Source: Typhlomys cinereus (lineage: Eukaryota > Chordata > Mammalia > Rodentia > Platacanthomyidae). Taken from it: a DNA stretch of 64,000 nt. Under the pieces are notes generated by a model. It was not told where the DNA came from and ran no database searches. It was given only the letters and a program-made list of their open reading frames with translations. The position numbers and the translations under genes were made by a program. This document shows, piece by piece, positions 20,547-31,228 of this stretch. The stretch covers positions 1,984,001 through 2,048,000 of the forward strand of contig JALPQD010000214.1 of NCBI GenBank assembly GCA_023101885.1. Direction: 5' to 3'. Numbering within the stretch: the stretch's first letter is position 1; every line of letters starts with the position of its first letter.

Positions 20547-23500
20547 GTCTGGAATTAAAAATAGTTTTCTCCAATATAACATTAAATGTTAATGGACTTA
20601 ACTCACCAATCAAGAGACACAGATTACAAACTTGGATTAAAAATCACAATCCATCAATCTGCTGCCTGCAGGAAACCCATTTCACCACAAAAGATAAGCA
20701 CATCCTAAAAATAAAAGGCGGTCCAAAATTCTGCAAGCTAATGGAACCAGGAAACAGGAAGGGGTAGCCATTATGCTATCGGACAAAGTGGACTTTAAAC
20801 CAAAAAAAATCATAAGAGACACAGATGAATACTACATTTTAGTCACAGGTACAACTCTCCAGGAAGACTTCACAATACTGAACATATATGCACCCAATAC
20901 AGGCCCCTCCACATTCATTAAGCAAACCCTACAACGTTTAAAGTAAGAAATCAATCCCAAAATGATAATTCTGGGGGATTTCAACACTGCCCTCTCAATA
21001 TGGGATAAATCAACAGGTAAAAAACTTAACAGAGATGCTTTGGAACTTAATCAAACCCTTAGTGAAATGGACCTTACAGATCTCTATAAAACTTTTCATC
21101 CATGCACCAAAGAATACACATTTTTCTCAGCAGCACACGGAACTTCTCCAAAATAGATTACATATTGGGCCACAAAATGAATCTCCACATATACAGGAAA
21201 GTTGAAATTCTAACCTGTGCCCTATCAGACCACCACGGCCTAAAGCTAGACATCCATAACACAACAAACGACAGAAAATATACTAACTCCTGGAAACTTA
21301 ACAATATGATGCTGAATGAGAACTGGATTCAGGATGAAATTAAAAAGGAAATTCAAGATTTTCTGAACACGAAAAATGAAAATACAACTTACCCAAATCT
21401 CTGGGACACAATGAAACCTGTCCTAAGAGGTAAGTTCATAGCTCTTAATGCCTACATCAAAAAAATGGAAGCATCGGAAATAAATAACTTAACAATGCAG
21501 CTTAAAGCTTTAGAGAAACTAGAGCAATCTGATCCCAAAAGTAGTAGAAGAGAGGAAATTAGCAAAATAAGGGGAGAAATATCTGAAATCGAGATTAGGA
21601 AAACGATAGAGAAAATCAACCAGTCAAAAAGCTGGTTCTTTAAAAGAATCAATAAGATCGATACACCCTTGGCTAAATTAACCAAAAGCAAGAGAGAGAA
21701 AACCCAAATCAACAAAATTGGAAATGAACATGGAGTTATTACTACTGATACCCAAGAAATCCAGAGAATTATAATGTCATATTTCAAAAACATATACTCT
21801 GTGATATTTGACTACACAAAATAGATGGATGAATTCCTAAGTAAACACAACTTACCTAAATTGAGTCAGGAAGTTGTGAATTATTTAAATAGTCCTATAA
21901 CATATGAGGAAATTGAGGAAGTAATCTCAAATCTTCCCACCAAAAAATGTCCTAGACTAGATGGATTCAGCACAGAGTTCTACCAGACATTTAAGGAGTT
22001 AATAACACCAATACTCCTTAAACTGTTCCATCAAATAGCAAAGGAAGGAATACTACCCAGTTCCTTCTATGAAGCTAATACTGTTTTAATCCCAAAACCT
22101 AATAAAGATACACTTAAAAAAGAAAACTATAGGCCAATCTCTCTGATTAACACAGATGCAAAGATTCTCAACAAAGTCTTAGCAAATCGGATTCAAAAAC
22201 ATATCAAAAAGATCATTCACGGGGACCAAGTAGATTTTATCCCTGGCACACAAGGTTGGTTCAACATATGCAAATCAATAAATGTAATTCATCATATAAA
22301 GCAGTCCAAAGTCCAAGACCACATGATACTCTCGATAGATGCAGAAAAAGCTTTTGACAAGATCCAACAGCCTTTTATGATCAAAACGGTAGAGACAGTT
22401 GGAATGGAAGGAACCTTTATCAATATAATAAAAGATGTATACAACAAGCCCACAGCAAGGAAAAACTGGAAGCATTCCCACTTCGATCAGGAACTAGACA
22501 AGGCTGTCCACTCTCACCACTTCTATTCAGTATTGTACTTGAAGTCTTAGTTGAAACCATAAGACAAGAAAGGGACATAAGAGGGATTCAAATCGGCAAG
22601 GAAGAAGTCAAGCTATCCTTATTTGCAGATGACATGATCTTATACCTCAGTGATCCCAAGAACTCCACCAGGAAGCTCCTGGAACTAATTGAGAAGTTCA
22701 GCAGAGTAGCAGCATACAAAATAAATGCACAAAAATCAGTGGCCTTCCTATATGCCCAGAATGAAAGAAGTGAAAAAGCCCTGAAAGAAACAATCCCATT
22801 TACTATAGCCCCTAAAAAAATGAAATACCTTGGTATAAACCTAACCAAGGAGGTAAAAGACCTTTACAATGAAAACTTTAAAACCCTAAAAAAAGAAATA
22901 GCAGAAGACACCAGAAGGTGGAAAGACCTCCCATGTTCCTGGATTGGCAGAATCAACATTGTAAAAATGACCATCCTACCAAAGGCAATATACAGATTCA
23001 ATGCTATACCAATTAAAATCCCAAAGCAATTTTTCAAAGAAGTTGACCAAACAATCTCAAACTTCATATGGAAGCACAAAAGACCCAGGATAGCAAAGAC
23101 AAAAACACTGCTGGAGGTATCACCATACCAAACCTTAGTCTATACTACAAATCCATAGTTATAAAAACAGCCTGGTACTGGCTCCAAAATAGACACACAG
23201 ATCAATGGATAAGGATTGAAGACCCAGATATAAGCACACAAAATTACAGCCACTGGGTCTTTGACAAAGGGGCCCAAAAAATTCAATGGAAAAAGAACAA
23301 TATCATCAACAAATGGTGCTGGCAAAACTGGATCTCCACATGCAGAAGATTAAAACTGGACCAGTACTTGTCACCATATACAAGACTCAATTCCAAATGG
23401 ATCAAGGACCTTGATATAAGGCCAGAGACTATAAAAACCCTAGTTGAAAGAGTAGGGAACTCCCTTGAGCTGATTGGGTTAGGCCAACAGTTCCTAAACA

Positions 23501-24333
23501 GACATCCAATGGCACAGTCACTGCTACCAACTCTCAACAGTTGGGATCTGGTGAAATTAAAGAGCTTCTGTTCAGATAGAGATTGTAACATGAGCTCAAA
23601 GGCAACCCACAGAATGGGAGAAAATCTTCACTAACCACATATCTGATAGAGCTCTATTATCCAGAGTGAATGAAGAACTTAGAAAACTAAACACCAAGGA
23701 AACTAATGGCCCAATTAAAAATGGGCCCTGAAAATTAAAAGAAACTTTACCAGGGATGAAATTAAAATGTTTAACAAATATCTTCAAAAATGCTCCACTT
23801 CCTTAGCCATCAGGGAAATGCAAATCAAAACCTCCCTGAGATATCATCTCGCCCCGGTCAGGATGGCAAAAATTCACAATACAAACAACAACAAATGTTG
23901 GAGAGGATGTGGAGAGAGGGGAACTCTCCTACATTGCTGGTGGGAATGCAGGCTCATACAACCACTCTGGTGAGCCATCTGGAGATTCTTAAAGAAATTA
24001 AAGATTGAAATGCCATATGACCCTGTGATTCCACTTTTGGGAATAAACCCACATACAGCAAAAATTCACCTGGATAGCACAAGTACGACCATGTTCATAG
24101 CAGCACTGTTTACAATAGCAAAGTCATGGAATCAGCCCAAATGTCCAACAGTTGATGAGTGGATAAGGAAACTGTGGTACATCTATACAATGGAGTACTA
24201 TTCAGCCATCAAAAATGATGAATTACTGGAATTTGCCGGGAAATGGATGTCATTAGAAACAATTATATTGAGTGAAGTATCCCAGACACAGAAAATTAAG
24301 CACCGTATGCACTCCCTAATAGGTGGCTCCTAG
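20547..24333 (+). pseudogene. LINE-1 ORF2 remnant (endonuclease/RT)
   Basis: ORF2p supplies the nicking endonuclease and reverse transcriptase for target-primed insertion. Visible in order: endonuclease start LNVNGLNSPIKRHRLQTW (20585), CLQETHF (20665), ILGDFNT (20968), IDYILGHK (21157) and SDHHGLKL (21228). RT motifs follow: IPKPNKD and NYRPISL (22090-22145), [10 protein letters not shown] (22338), GCPLSPLLF (22502) and the catalytic FADD (22624). The C-terminal cysteine-rich part (23900-23970) and final stop (24331-24333) are present. Several frameshifts and stops (for example near 20560, 20945, 21155, 21822, 22460, 23100) disable it. Overall length is close to the ~1275 codons usual for the family. 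Confidence 0.93.
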
Positions 24334-25335
24334 TACCAAACCCACTTAGAGACACTCAAAGAAAAATCTCTGTAATACCTACATTAATTGCAAAGATTAT
24401 GAACAAGAGGGATGGGGAAAGAGGGACACACTTGTAACAAGGAGAGAGGGGACCATGTTACAGCAGAGAAAATCGGTCACCATCAAGGACTGCAAGTAAG
24501 TAACGTTCACAGACTTTCCTTCCTGATCATTTACAACTGATGGGGTGTGATCTTACCAGAAGGGGAGGGTATATAGTCTGGCAGATAGAAAGAAACCATT
24601 TTGCAAATGGGCAAATGACCCCTCCCTCGCCGCGGTTTCCTACTTTTATTACATCTACTTTTGAATATACGCTTACAAGAAGACTTAACAGGTTTTTATC
24701 TCTGGCCAGGGGGTGATATCCATATACCCATCAGGATGGAGTGAAGGGCATTGCAGGAGCAGCAAAACTGAAAAAAATAAATCAACGAACCAGAATCCAG
24801 AGCATCAGAAACTCTATATCAACCACTTGGAACTAGGCCAGCCTAATCTCTCCCCATCCTGAAGCTCAAGGAAATTTGCGGAAGAGGGGGCAGTAAGATT
24901 GTAAGAGCACAAGGATGGGAGGAGTAACGGTATGCAAGAATCTCCACACAAGCTAGGGCCGAAGCAATTATTATTGGACTTTGTGTGCCCTGCGCAATGT
25001 CCTACACGCTGTTGACCCCACAAAGTCTAGCATTTGCTAAAGGCACTAGGATCCTTTGAGGCAAGGGATTGACAGCCACAGTAGTGTTCCTATGCTTAAA
25101 GGGAACACAGGAAATGGTTCTGGGAAATGCCCCTGGGTTCTTGCACCTCATCGGAGAAGAGGACCCAGAGAAGAGTTTGGCATGCTCATTAAAGGAGGCT
25201 CCAGGGATGGGAGGGGGAGGCACTGGGGGATGGGGAGGGAAGGGGGGTGGGGGGCACAGGAGGATGGGGGTTTGGAAGGAGGGGGGGACCGGTATACCTG
25301 TTAAGTTTGTATGAGTGGAAATAAAAAAAAAGCAA
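24334..25335 (+). repeat. LINE-1 3' UTR with G-rich block
   Basis: Non-coding tail of copy B. Between 25203 and 25290 it has many G runs of three to seven bases separated by short loops, a strong G-quadruplex candidate on the plus strand. It ends with AATAAAAAAAAA near 25319-25331. Confidence 0.85.
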
Positions 25336-25570
25336 AGTTGATGTAGGTATATAAGTATAAAAGCAAACCAGTGAAACCAAATGTAAGGTCAAGAATCGAA
25401 TTATTGTACATCTAGAAACTTGATTTGTTTTGAATCCACTATTAAAAAGTTAGGGAAAATTGGTATGAAATGACAGAAGTCTTTTTTATAACTATTTGGA
25501 TGATTGCTTTTATGTACAGAATATAATAGTAAATATTTTAAAGAAATAAACTACAATACAGAAAAAAAAA

Positions 25571-25845
25571 AGAGTCTGTAATACCAGAACTACTAATGGG
25601 CAATGGAAGACAGAGATGGAAGAATTTCCCCCAAGTTCATGGGCCAGTTAACCTGACATAGGCAGTGGGAAAGCAACGAAGAGACCCTATCTTTAAACCA
25701 GGTTAAAAAGTGAGGACTGGTACCAGAGGTTGTCCTCTGATTGCCTCATATGTGCCACAGCTCATGTGATCACATTCAGGTACAGAATACATGCTCAAAT
25801 ACATGCATGCATGTACACACACAACATGTGTGCATATCCCTTTTC
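25571..25845 (+). mobile_element. B4/RSINE-type SINE, 5'-truncated
   Basis: Sense orientation. GTCTGTAATACCAGAAC, GGAAGACAGAGATGGAAG and AAGAGACCCTATCTTTAAA are followed by GTTGTCCTCTGATTGCC and a CATG/ACAC-rich tail. This corresponds to the middle and end of the B4 class (TGTAATCCCAGC, GGCAGAGACAGGAGG, GAGACCCTGTCTC). Confidence 0.6.
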
Positions 25846-26640
25846 ACCTGCTAAAAGAAGGAGGAAGGCAACAAAGAGGCGCATACATGTTCCCTTGCCT
25901 GATACCAAGCGGTCTTATCCCCTGCTAACGTTTGCACCAACAGTCTAACCCAGGCTGCCATCTGCATTAGAAAATACAGGGAAGCTGTCTGGGCTGCTTC
26001 CCACACAGCAAAGATGGCTCAGTTCTCTTCAAATATCAGAGCCCAGATTAGGAAAGCAAGGGAGAGTGTATATGGATACACACCAAACATGAGCCTGTGT
26101 TTCAATAGCAACCATGCTCAGTCTTTTCACCAATAAAAATGTGACCCTGTTTTTATGAGGCTCTAACTAATCATACTGCTTGTTTGTCCTTTAGGGCCAG
26201 AAAATCAAAAGTATCCTCAGAAGTGAAAAAGTACCCTAGTAACTCCCCCTCACAGACAGTAAGTACTAGAATCATCTCCTCTGTTGTTAGTGATTTCCAT
26301 GAGATGCGCAGAGATTTCGTTTCTCTTTTCGCAGTGTCACAATGATGATTAAAGTCCTATTCAGAAACTACGATCAGTCTTCTGAATTCTTGAACTACAG
26401 TGCAATTTCTAAAGAAAAGGGAGATTATCAAGGGAGTAAAAAAAAAAAGATTATTTGCAAATTTTCTCAGGAAGGGCAGAAGTCAAGTAGATGTGACAAG
26501 CCTAGCACATCTTCCTACTGTCTCTCTCGGTTTCTCGTATGGTCTTGCTTCTCAGCAAGTTTCATTCCTCCTTCACTGGTCACGTCCACCCTAGCTAACT
26601 TCCTGTTTATTCAGTCTTTTCTTCCCTAACACAGACTTGT
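25846..26640. other. Unique sequence, nothing recognised
   Basis: No repeat or exon was recognised. A 95-codon frame at 26342-26629 has no identifiable domain, and its codon content (poly-K from an A run) looks like chance. Confidence 0.4.
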
Positions 26641-26641
26641 T

Positions 26642-26667
26642 GTTTTTTTTTTAATTTTAATTATTTA

Positions 26668-26712
<45 letters not shown>

Positions 26713-26906
26713 CAGGACACTGTGGGTCCCTGTGGAGGACCAAGAATGAGTTCAGGAACCAAACTGGATTGCTTCTACCTCCTTTTTGCTTCACTCTGGG
26801 ATTTCCCAGGCTCTGCCCCCCAGGACCATAAGTACAGGTCATCAGCTGGCATTTTATGAGCAACACAGGATCCAAACTCAGGACCTTCTGCTTGACCTCC
26901 AGCCCC
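26642..26906 (-). mobile_element. Older B2-like SINE
   Basis: Antisense: T-rich tail complement, a TG run (26671-26711), CCCTGTGGAGGACCAAGAATGA, GGGATTTCCCAGGCTCTGCC, CCAAACTCAGGACCTTCTGC and the head end GACCTCCAGCCCC. Same older subfamily as 11446 and 30686. Confidence 0.85.
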
Positions 26907-27113
26907 TTCACACAGATTTACAATGTTCTAAGTTGAGACCCAGCTCCCAAGCACATTGGACCTTTAAACTCAGCACCCACCATGCACTGACTTTTCTCAT
27001 GTGACATTTAGTTCATATCCTGTCATATTGGTTTGCTGCTAGTCACTAGAAAATAGTTGTCTTGGGCCTGTATATACTAACCTCTCAAGTGTGTTCCTAA
27101 GAATGAGGCTTTT

Positions 27114-28197
27114 TTATTTTTAATACATTTTAATACATTTTTATTATTATTTCAGCTCATACAAACATATTAGGTACACCAGTTCCCTCCCTCCCTCCTC
27201 CTCCCCCCGAACCCCCTGCTCCCCCTCCCCTCACCCCTCCCTCCCCATCCCCCCATGCCTCCTACCCCAATTCCCAGAGTCCTTTCTTGTGCATGCCTGA
27301 CTCTCCTCTGGGCCCTCCTCTCCGATGACGTACAAGGACCCAGTGGCATTTCCCTGAACCCTTTCCTGTATTCCCCTTAAGCATAGGAACACCACTGTGT
27401 CTGTCAATCCCTTGCCTCCAAGGATCTTGGTGCCTTTAGCAGATGCTAGACTTTGTGAGGTCAATAGTGTGTTGGACATTGCACCGGGCATGCAATGTCC
27501 AATTATGATTGCTTCGGCCCTAACTTGTGTGGAGTATCTTGCAAATCATTGCTCCTCCCATCCTTTTGCTCTTACACTCTTACCGCCCCCTCTTCCGCAA
27601 ATGTTCCTGAGCTTCAGGATGGGGAGAGATTAGTCTGGCCTAGTTCTAGGTGGTTGATATAGAGTCTCTGAAGTTCTGGATAGTGGTTTGTTGATTTTCT
27701 TTTGCAGTTTTGTTGCTCCTGCAATGCCGTTCACTCCATCCTGATGGGCACTGTATGTCAACCCCTGGCCAGAGACAGAAAGCTGTTAAACTGGAGTCTT
27801 ATTATAAGAGCACATTCAAGGGTAGATGTAATACTTATGCCCAAAAGTGGAATCACAGGGTCATATGGCATTTGCCAATGGATGGGGTCAATCACCCATT
27901 TGCAAAATGGTTACTTTTTAATCTGCCAGACTATATGCCCTCCCCTTCTGGTGAGTTCATAGCCCCTTAGTTGTAAATGATCAGGAACAAATGTCTGTGA
28001 ACTTAACTAGGTGTCACATTACTTTCTTGCAGTCCTTGATGGAGGCCTATTTTCTCTACTGTAACCTGGTCACTTCTCTCCTTGTTTCTGGTGTGGCCCT
28101 CCAACCCCATCCCTCCTGTTCATAATCCTTGCAATTACTGTAGGTAATACATAGATTTACCTATGAGTTTCTCAAGATGGGCTGGGTGGGTTTGGTA
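27114..28197 (-). repeat. LINE-1 copy C 3' UTR
   Basis: Reverse complement of the 3' UTR modules seen at 24.3-25.3 kb. 27183-27260 is a C-rich block, equivalent to a G-quadruplex-prone block on the minus strand. An extra tract of about 38 bases at 27837-27874 matches ORF2 sequence at about 28486-28523 rather than the UTR of copy B. Confidence 0.85.
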
Positions 28198-29362
28198 CTA
28201 GGAGCCACCTATTAGGGAGTACATACGGCGCTTAATTTTCTGGGTCTGGGATACTTCACTTAATATAATTGTTTCTAATGACATCCATTTCCCGGCATAT
28301 TCCAGTAATTCATCATTTTTGATGGCTGAGTAGTACTCCATTGTATAGATGTACCACAGTTTCCTTATCCATTCGTCAATTGTTGGACATTTGGGTTGAT
28401 TCCATGTCTTTGCTATTGTAAACAGTGCTGCTATGAACATGGTCGTGCTTGTGCTATCGAGGTGAACCTCTGCTGTATGGGGGGTTATACCCAAAAGTGG
28501 AATCGCAGGGTCATATGGCATTTCAATCTTTAATTTCTTTAAGAATCTCCAGACGTGCAGGCGGAAGGTCCTGAGTTCGGATCCCAGATCCCACGTATAG
28601 ATGCCAGGCGGAAGCGGGGGCGGCCTGCGCTTCTGGTCCTGGTAGGGCGGAGCCTGTGAATCCCGGGGCAGAAGGAGGTGGAAGCGTCCATGGTGGTTCG
28701 CGAATTCGTCCGTGGTTCTACACATACACAGACACATGCACACACAGATACACACACACACGCGCGCGCGCACATACACATGCACATACACACAGTTGAA
28801 TAAATAATAATAATAAAAAAATTAAAAAAAAAAAAAAAAGAATCTCCAGACGGCTCGCCAGAGTGGCTGTATGAGCCTGCATTCCCACCAGCAATGTAGG
28901 AGAGTTCCCCTCTCTCCACATCCTCTCCAACATTTGTTGTTGTTTGTATTGTGGATTTTTGCCATCCTGACCGGGGTGAGATGATATCTCAGGGAAGTTT
29001 TGATTTGCATTTCCCTGATGGCTAAGGAAGTGGAGCATTTTTGAAGATATTTGTTAGACATTTTAATTTCATCCCTGGTAAAGTTTCTTTTACGTTCCAG
29101 GGCCCATTTTTTAACTGGGCCATTGGTTTCCTTGGTGTTTAGTTTTCTAAGTTCTTTGTGCACTCTGGATAATAGAGCTCTATCAGATATGTGGTTAGTG
29201 AAGATTTTCTCCCATTCTGTGGGTTGCCTTTGAGCTCGTGTTACAATCTCTATCTGAACAGAAGCTCTTTAATTTCAGAAGATCCCAACTGTTGAGGGTT
29301 GGTAGCAGTGACTGTGCCATTGGATGTCTGTTTAGGAACTGTTGCCCTAGCCCAATCAGCTC
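28198..29362 (-). pseudogene. LINE-1 copy C ORF2 C-terminus (inverted part)
   Basis: Minus-strand ORF2 tail with stop at 28198-28200. It reads SLIGGS, TMEYYSAIKNDELLEYAGKW, WNQPKCPTIDEWIRKLWYIY and PYDPAIPLLGI. Beyond the SINE it continues with the [16 protein letters not shown] cysteine-rich tract, [14 protein letters not shown], and the GQQFLNRHP region near 29300. The SINE at 28556-28837 splits it, and frameshifts remain near 29163-29250. Non-functional. Confidence 0.9.
28556..28837 (+). mobile_element. Young B2-like SINE inserted in LINE-1
   Basis: A 5'-truncated copy starting TGCAGGCGGAAGGTCC, lacking the A box. B box GAGTTCGGATCC is at about 28572. The body is CpG-containing, followed by a mixed CA/CG tract, GTTGAATAAATAATAATAAT and a long A tail. 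A perfect 15-bp target-site duplication AAGAATCTCCAGACG sits at 28541-28555 and 28838-28852, within LINE-1 sequence. It belongs to the variant that lacks a ~12-base AGTAAACAAGG-type segment before the GGAGGTGGA block. Confidence 0.93.
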
Positions 29363-29925
29363 CCATGTTCCTGGATTGGCAGAATCAACATTGTAAAAAT
29401 GACCATCCTACCAAAGGCAATATACAAATTCAATGCTATACCAATTAAAATCCCAAAGCAATTCTTTAAAGAAGTTGACCAAACAATCTCAAAATTCATA
29501 TGGAGGCACAAAAGACCCAGGATAGCAAAGACAATCCTGAGTAACAAAAACACTGCTGGAGGTATTACCATACTGAACCTTAGTCTATATTACAAATCCA
29601 TAGTTATAAAAACAGCCTGGTACTGGCTCAAAAATAGACACACAGATCAATGGATAAGGATTGAAGACCCAGATATAAGCCCACAAAGTTACAGCCATTT
29701 GGTCTTTGACAAAGGGGCCCAAAGAATCCAATGGAAAAAGAACAGCATCTTCAACAAATGGTTCTGGCAAAACTGGATCTCCACATGCAGAAGATTAAAG
29801 CTGGACCCATACTTGTCACCATGTACAAGACTTAATTCCAAATGGATCAAGGACCTTGATATAAGGCCAGAGACTATAAAAACCATAGTTTAAAGGATAG
29901 GGAACTCCCTCGAGCTGATTGGGCT
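29360..29925 (+). pseudogene. LINE-1 copy C ORF2 fragment (non-inverted part)
   Basis: Plus-strand frame with [47 protein letters not shown], a [19 protein letters not shown] tract and a final RPETIKTIV before a stop at about 29891. It corresponds to copy B 22926-23480 and joins directly to the minus-strand part in LINE-1 coordinates. Confidence 0.9.
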
Positions 29926-29984
29926 AAGAATGAGGCTTTTACTCTTCATACTAAACAAAAAATACAAGATGTGTGTTTCTGGAT

Positions 29985-30200
29985 CTGGTTTATTTCACTT
30001 AATATAATAAAGTATATATAATAAACATATAAAAATATATAGTATAAATTATATAATTCCACACACTTATGTACGACATGATTACATTTTTTATAGCTGA
30101 ACAAGATTCCATAGTATATGTGCACTATACTTTCGGTACCCATTTATCTTGTGATTGACATCTAGATTGGTTCCATTTGCTCACTACTGTATAAACTAAC
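29985..30200 (-). pseudogene. Ancient LINE-1 ORF2 3' fragment
   Basis: Antisense. GGTTTATTTCACTTAATATAAT, then TATAGCTGAACAAGATTCCATAG, and GTACCCATTTATC..GATTGACATCTAGATTGGTTCCA match the decayed C-terminal ORF2 pattern seen also at 14785. It lies just outside the right target-site duplication of copy C. Confidence 0.65.
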
Positions 30201-30685
30201 ATAAAAAATAATTGTAAGGAATGGGTATAAAGAGGTTTTCAAATACACATGCCATAAACTCTTGACTAGTTCTGGGTCCAACCAGTGGGGCAAATGAAGC
30301 CCAAGTCAAGAACATGTCTGGCAGTTGATCCAGATGCTCAGTGCACAGATCAGCTCTCCACAGTGTCTTCTGTGCTGCCAGTCTTGCCAAAACGCATCTG
30401 ACAGATAGCAATGGTTTCCAATAATTAAATCAGCTAAACAAAATTTCCTATTTCTATTGTCATTTTCTTATAATACAATCTATAAAGATCTGAAAACAAA
30501 ACTAGGTTTAGAAAGTCCATTTGCAGAGAATGGAACAATTTTATGATGACTGCCAAGAGGCTTTCATGGATTTAGTTAATTTTTTTGTTGTTTTTGATAT
30601 TACGTGAAATTCATGATTTGACTAGGTTGGTGAATAATCGAATATCCAGTTATAACTTATATCCACTTGTGTTTACTTTGCCATT

Positions 30686-30943
30686 ATTTATTTTCTGTGT
30701 GTGTGTGTGTGTGTGTGTGTATCAAACCAAGTGTTCCTGTGGAGGACCAAGGGTGATTTGGGAATCATCCTGGATTACTTCTACCTCCTTCTTGCTTCAC
30801 TCTGGGTTTCCCAGGCTCCGCCCACTGGAGTTGGAAGTGCAGGTTGGATTTCTGCCTGGCGTTTTTAAGTGGGACCTGGGATTAGAATTCAGGACCTTCT
30901 GATAGGAGGCAGAGTCTTAACTCCCAAGCCATCTCTCCAGTCC
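30686..30943 (-). mobile_element. Older B2-like SINE
   Basis: Antisense copy with a TG run (30696-30720), CCTGTGGAGGACCAAGGGTGA, GGGAATCATCCTGGATTAC, TTTCCCAGGCTCCGCCC, TCAGGACCTTCTGATAGG and head AAGCCATCTCTCCAGTCC. Confidence 0.88.
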
Positions 30944-31228
30944 TAATTTTAAACACAAGTAATGTCAATAAATCTGGCTGTAATTTATTTTTGCTGACCT
31001 CAATGAAATGTACATGTACATGCAAAACACAGAAGTGATTTCAGAGTCATTTTAGATTATGGGAACTATTTACAGATTTACTTAGTAGTCATGTTTTTTG
31101 TGTATATAAGCATATTGCAATTCAACTACATTCAAAGAAATAAGGTTCAAATCAGAGAGAATGATTTAAGGTATTTTCTGAACAGCATTATAAAAATAAC
31201 CTAAAAATGAAATTCAAAAAACTATGAA

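Larger units (their letters stand above)
19450..25335 (+). mobile_element. Near-complete LINE-1 (copy B)
   Basis: About 5.9 kb in the order short 5' UTR remnant (19450-19555), ORF1 remnant, short inter-ORF spacer, ORF2 remnant, ~1 kb 3' UTR with a G-rich block, and an A-rich end with AATAAA near 25319. Little of the 5' UTR promoter remains, and both ORFs carry frameshifts and stops, so it is dead. I could not pair a target-site duplication. Divergence from copies A and C is modest, suggesting one related rodent LINE-1 lineage. Confidence 0.93.
27114..29925. mobile_element. 5'-inverted LINE-1 (copy C)
   Basis: One insertion in two orientations. 27114-29362 is a minus-strand LINE-1 3' part (A-tail complement, 3' UTR, ORF2 C-terminus). 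29360-29925 is the immediately upstream part of ORF2 on the plus strand. A target-site duplication brackets the whole: AAGAATGAGGCTTTT at 27099-27113 and 29926-29940. The inversion junction has 3-bp microhomology (CTC, 29360-29362). About 15 bases (GAGCTGATTGGGCTA) occur at both the junction and the outer 5' end. This is the signature of twin-priming. Confidence 0.93.

Noticed and set aside
28198..28919. Apparent fusion protein joining a Cys/Val-rich N-terminus to an L1 C-terminus
   Set aside because: It is read-through of a SINE inserted in LINE-1 ORF2. The junction is the target-site duplication.
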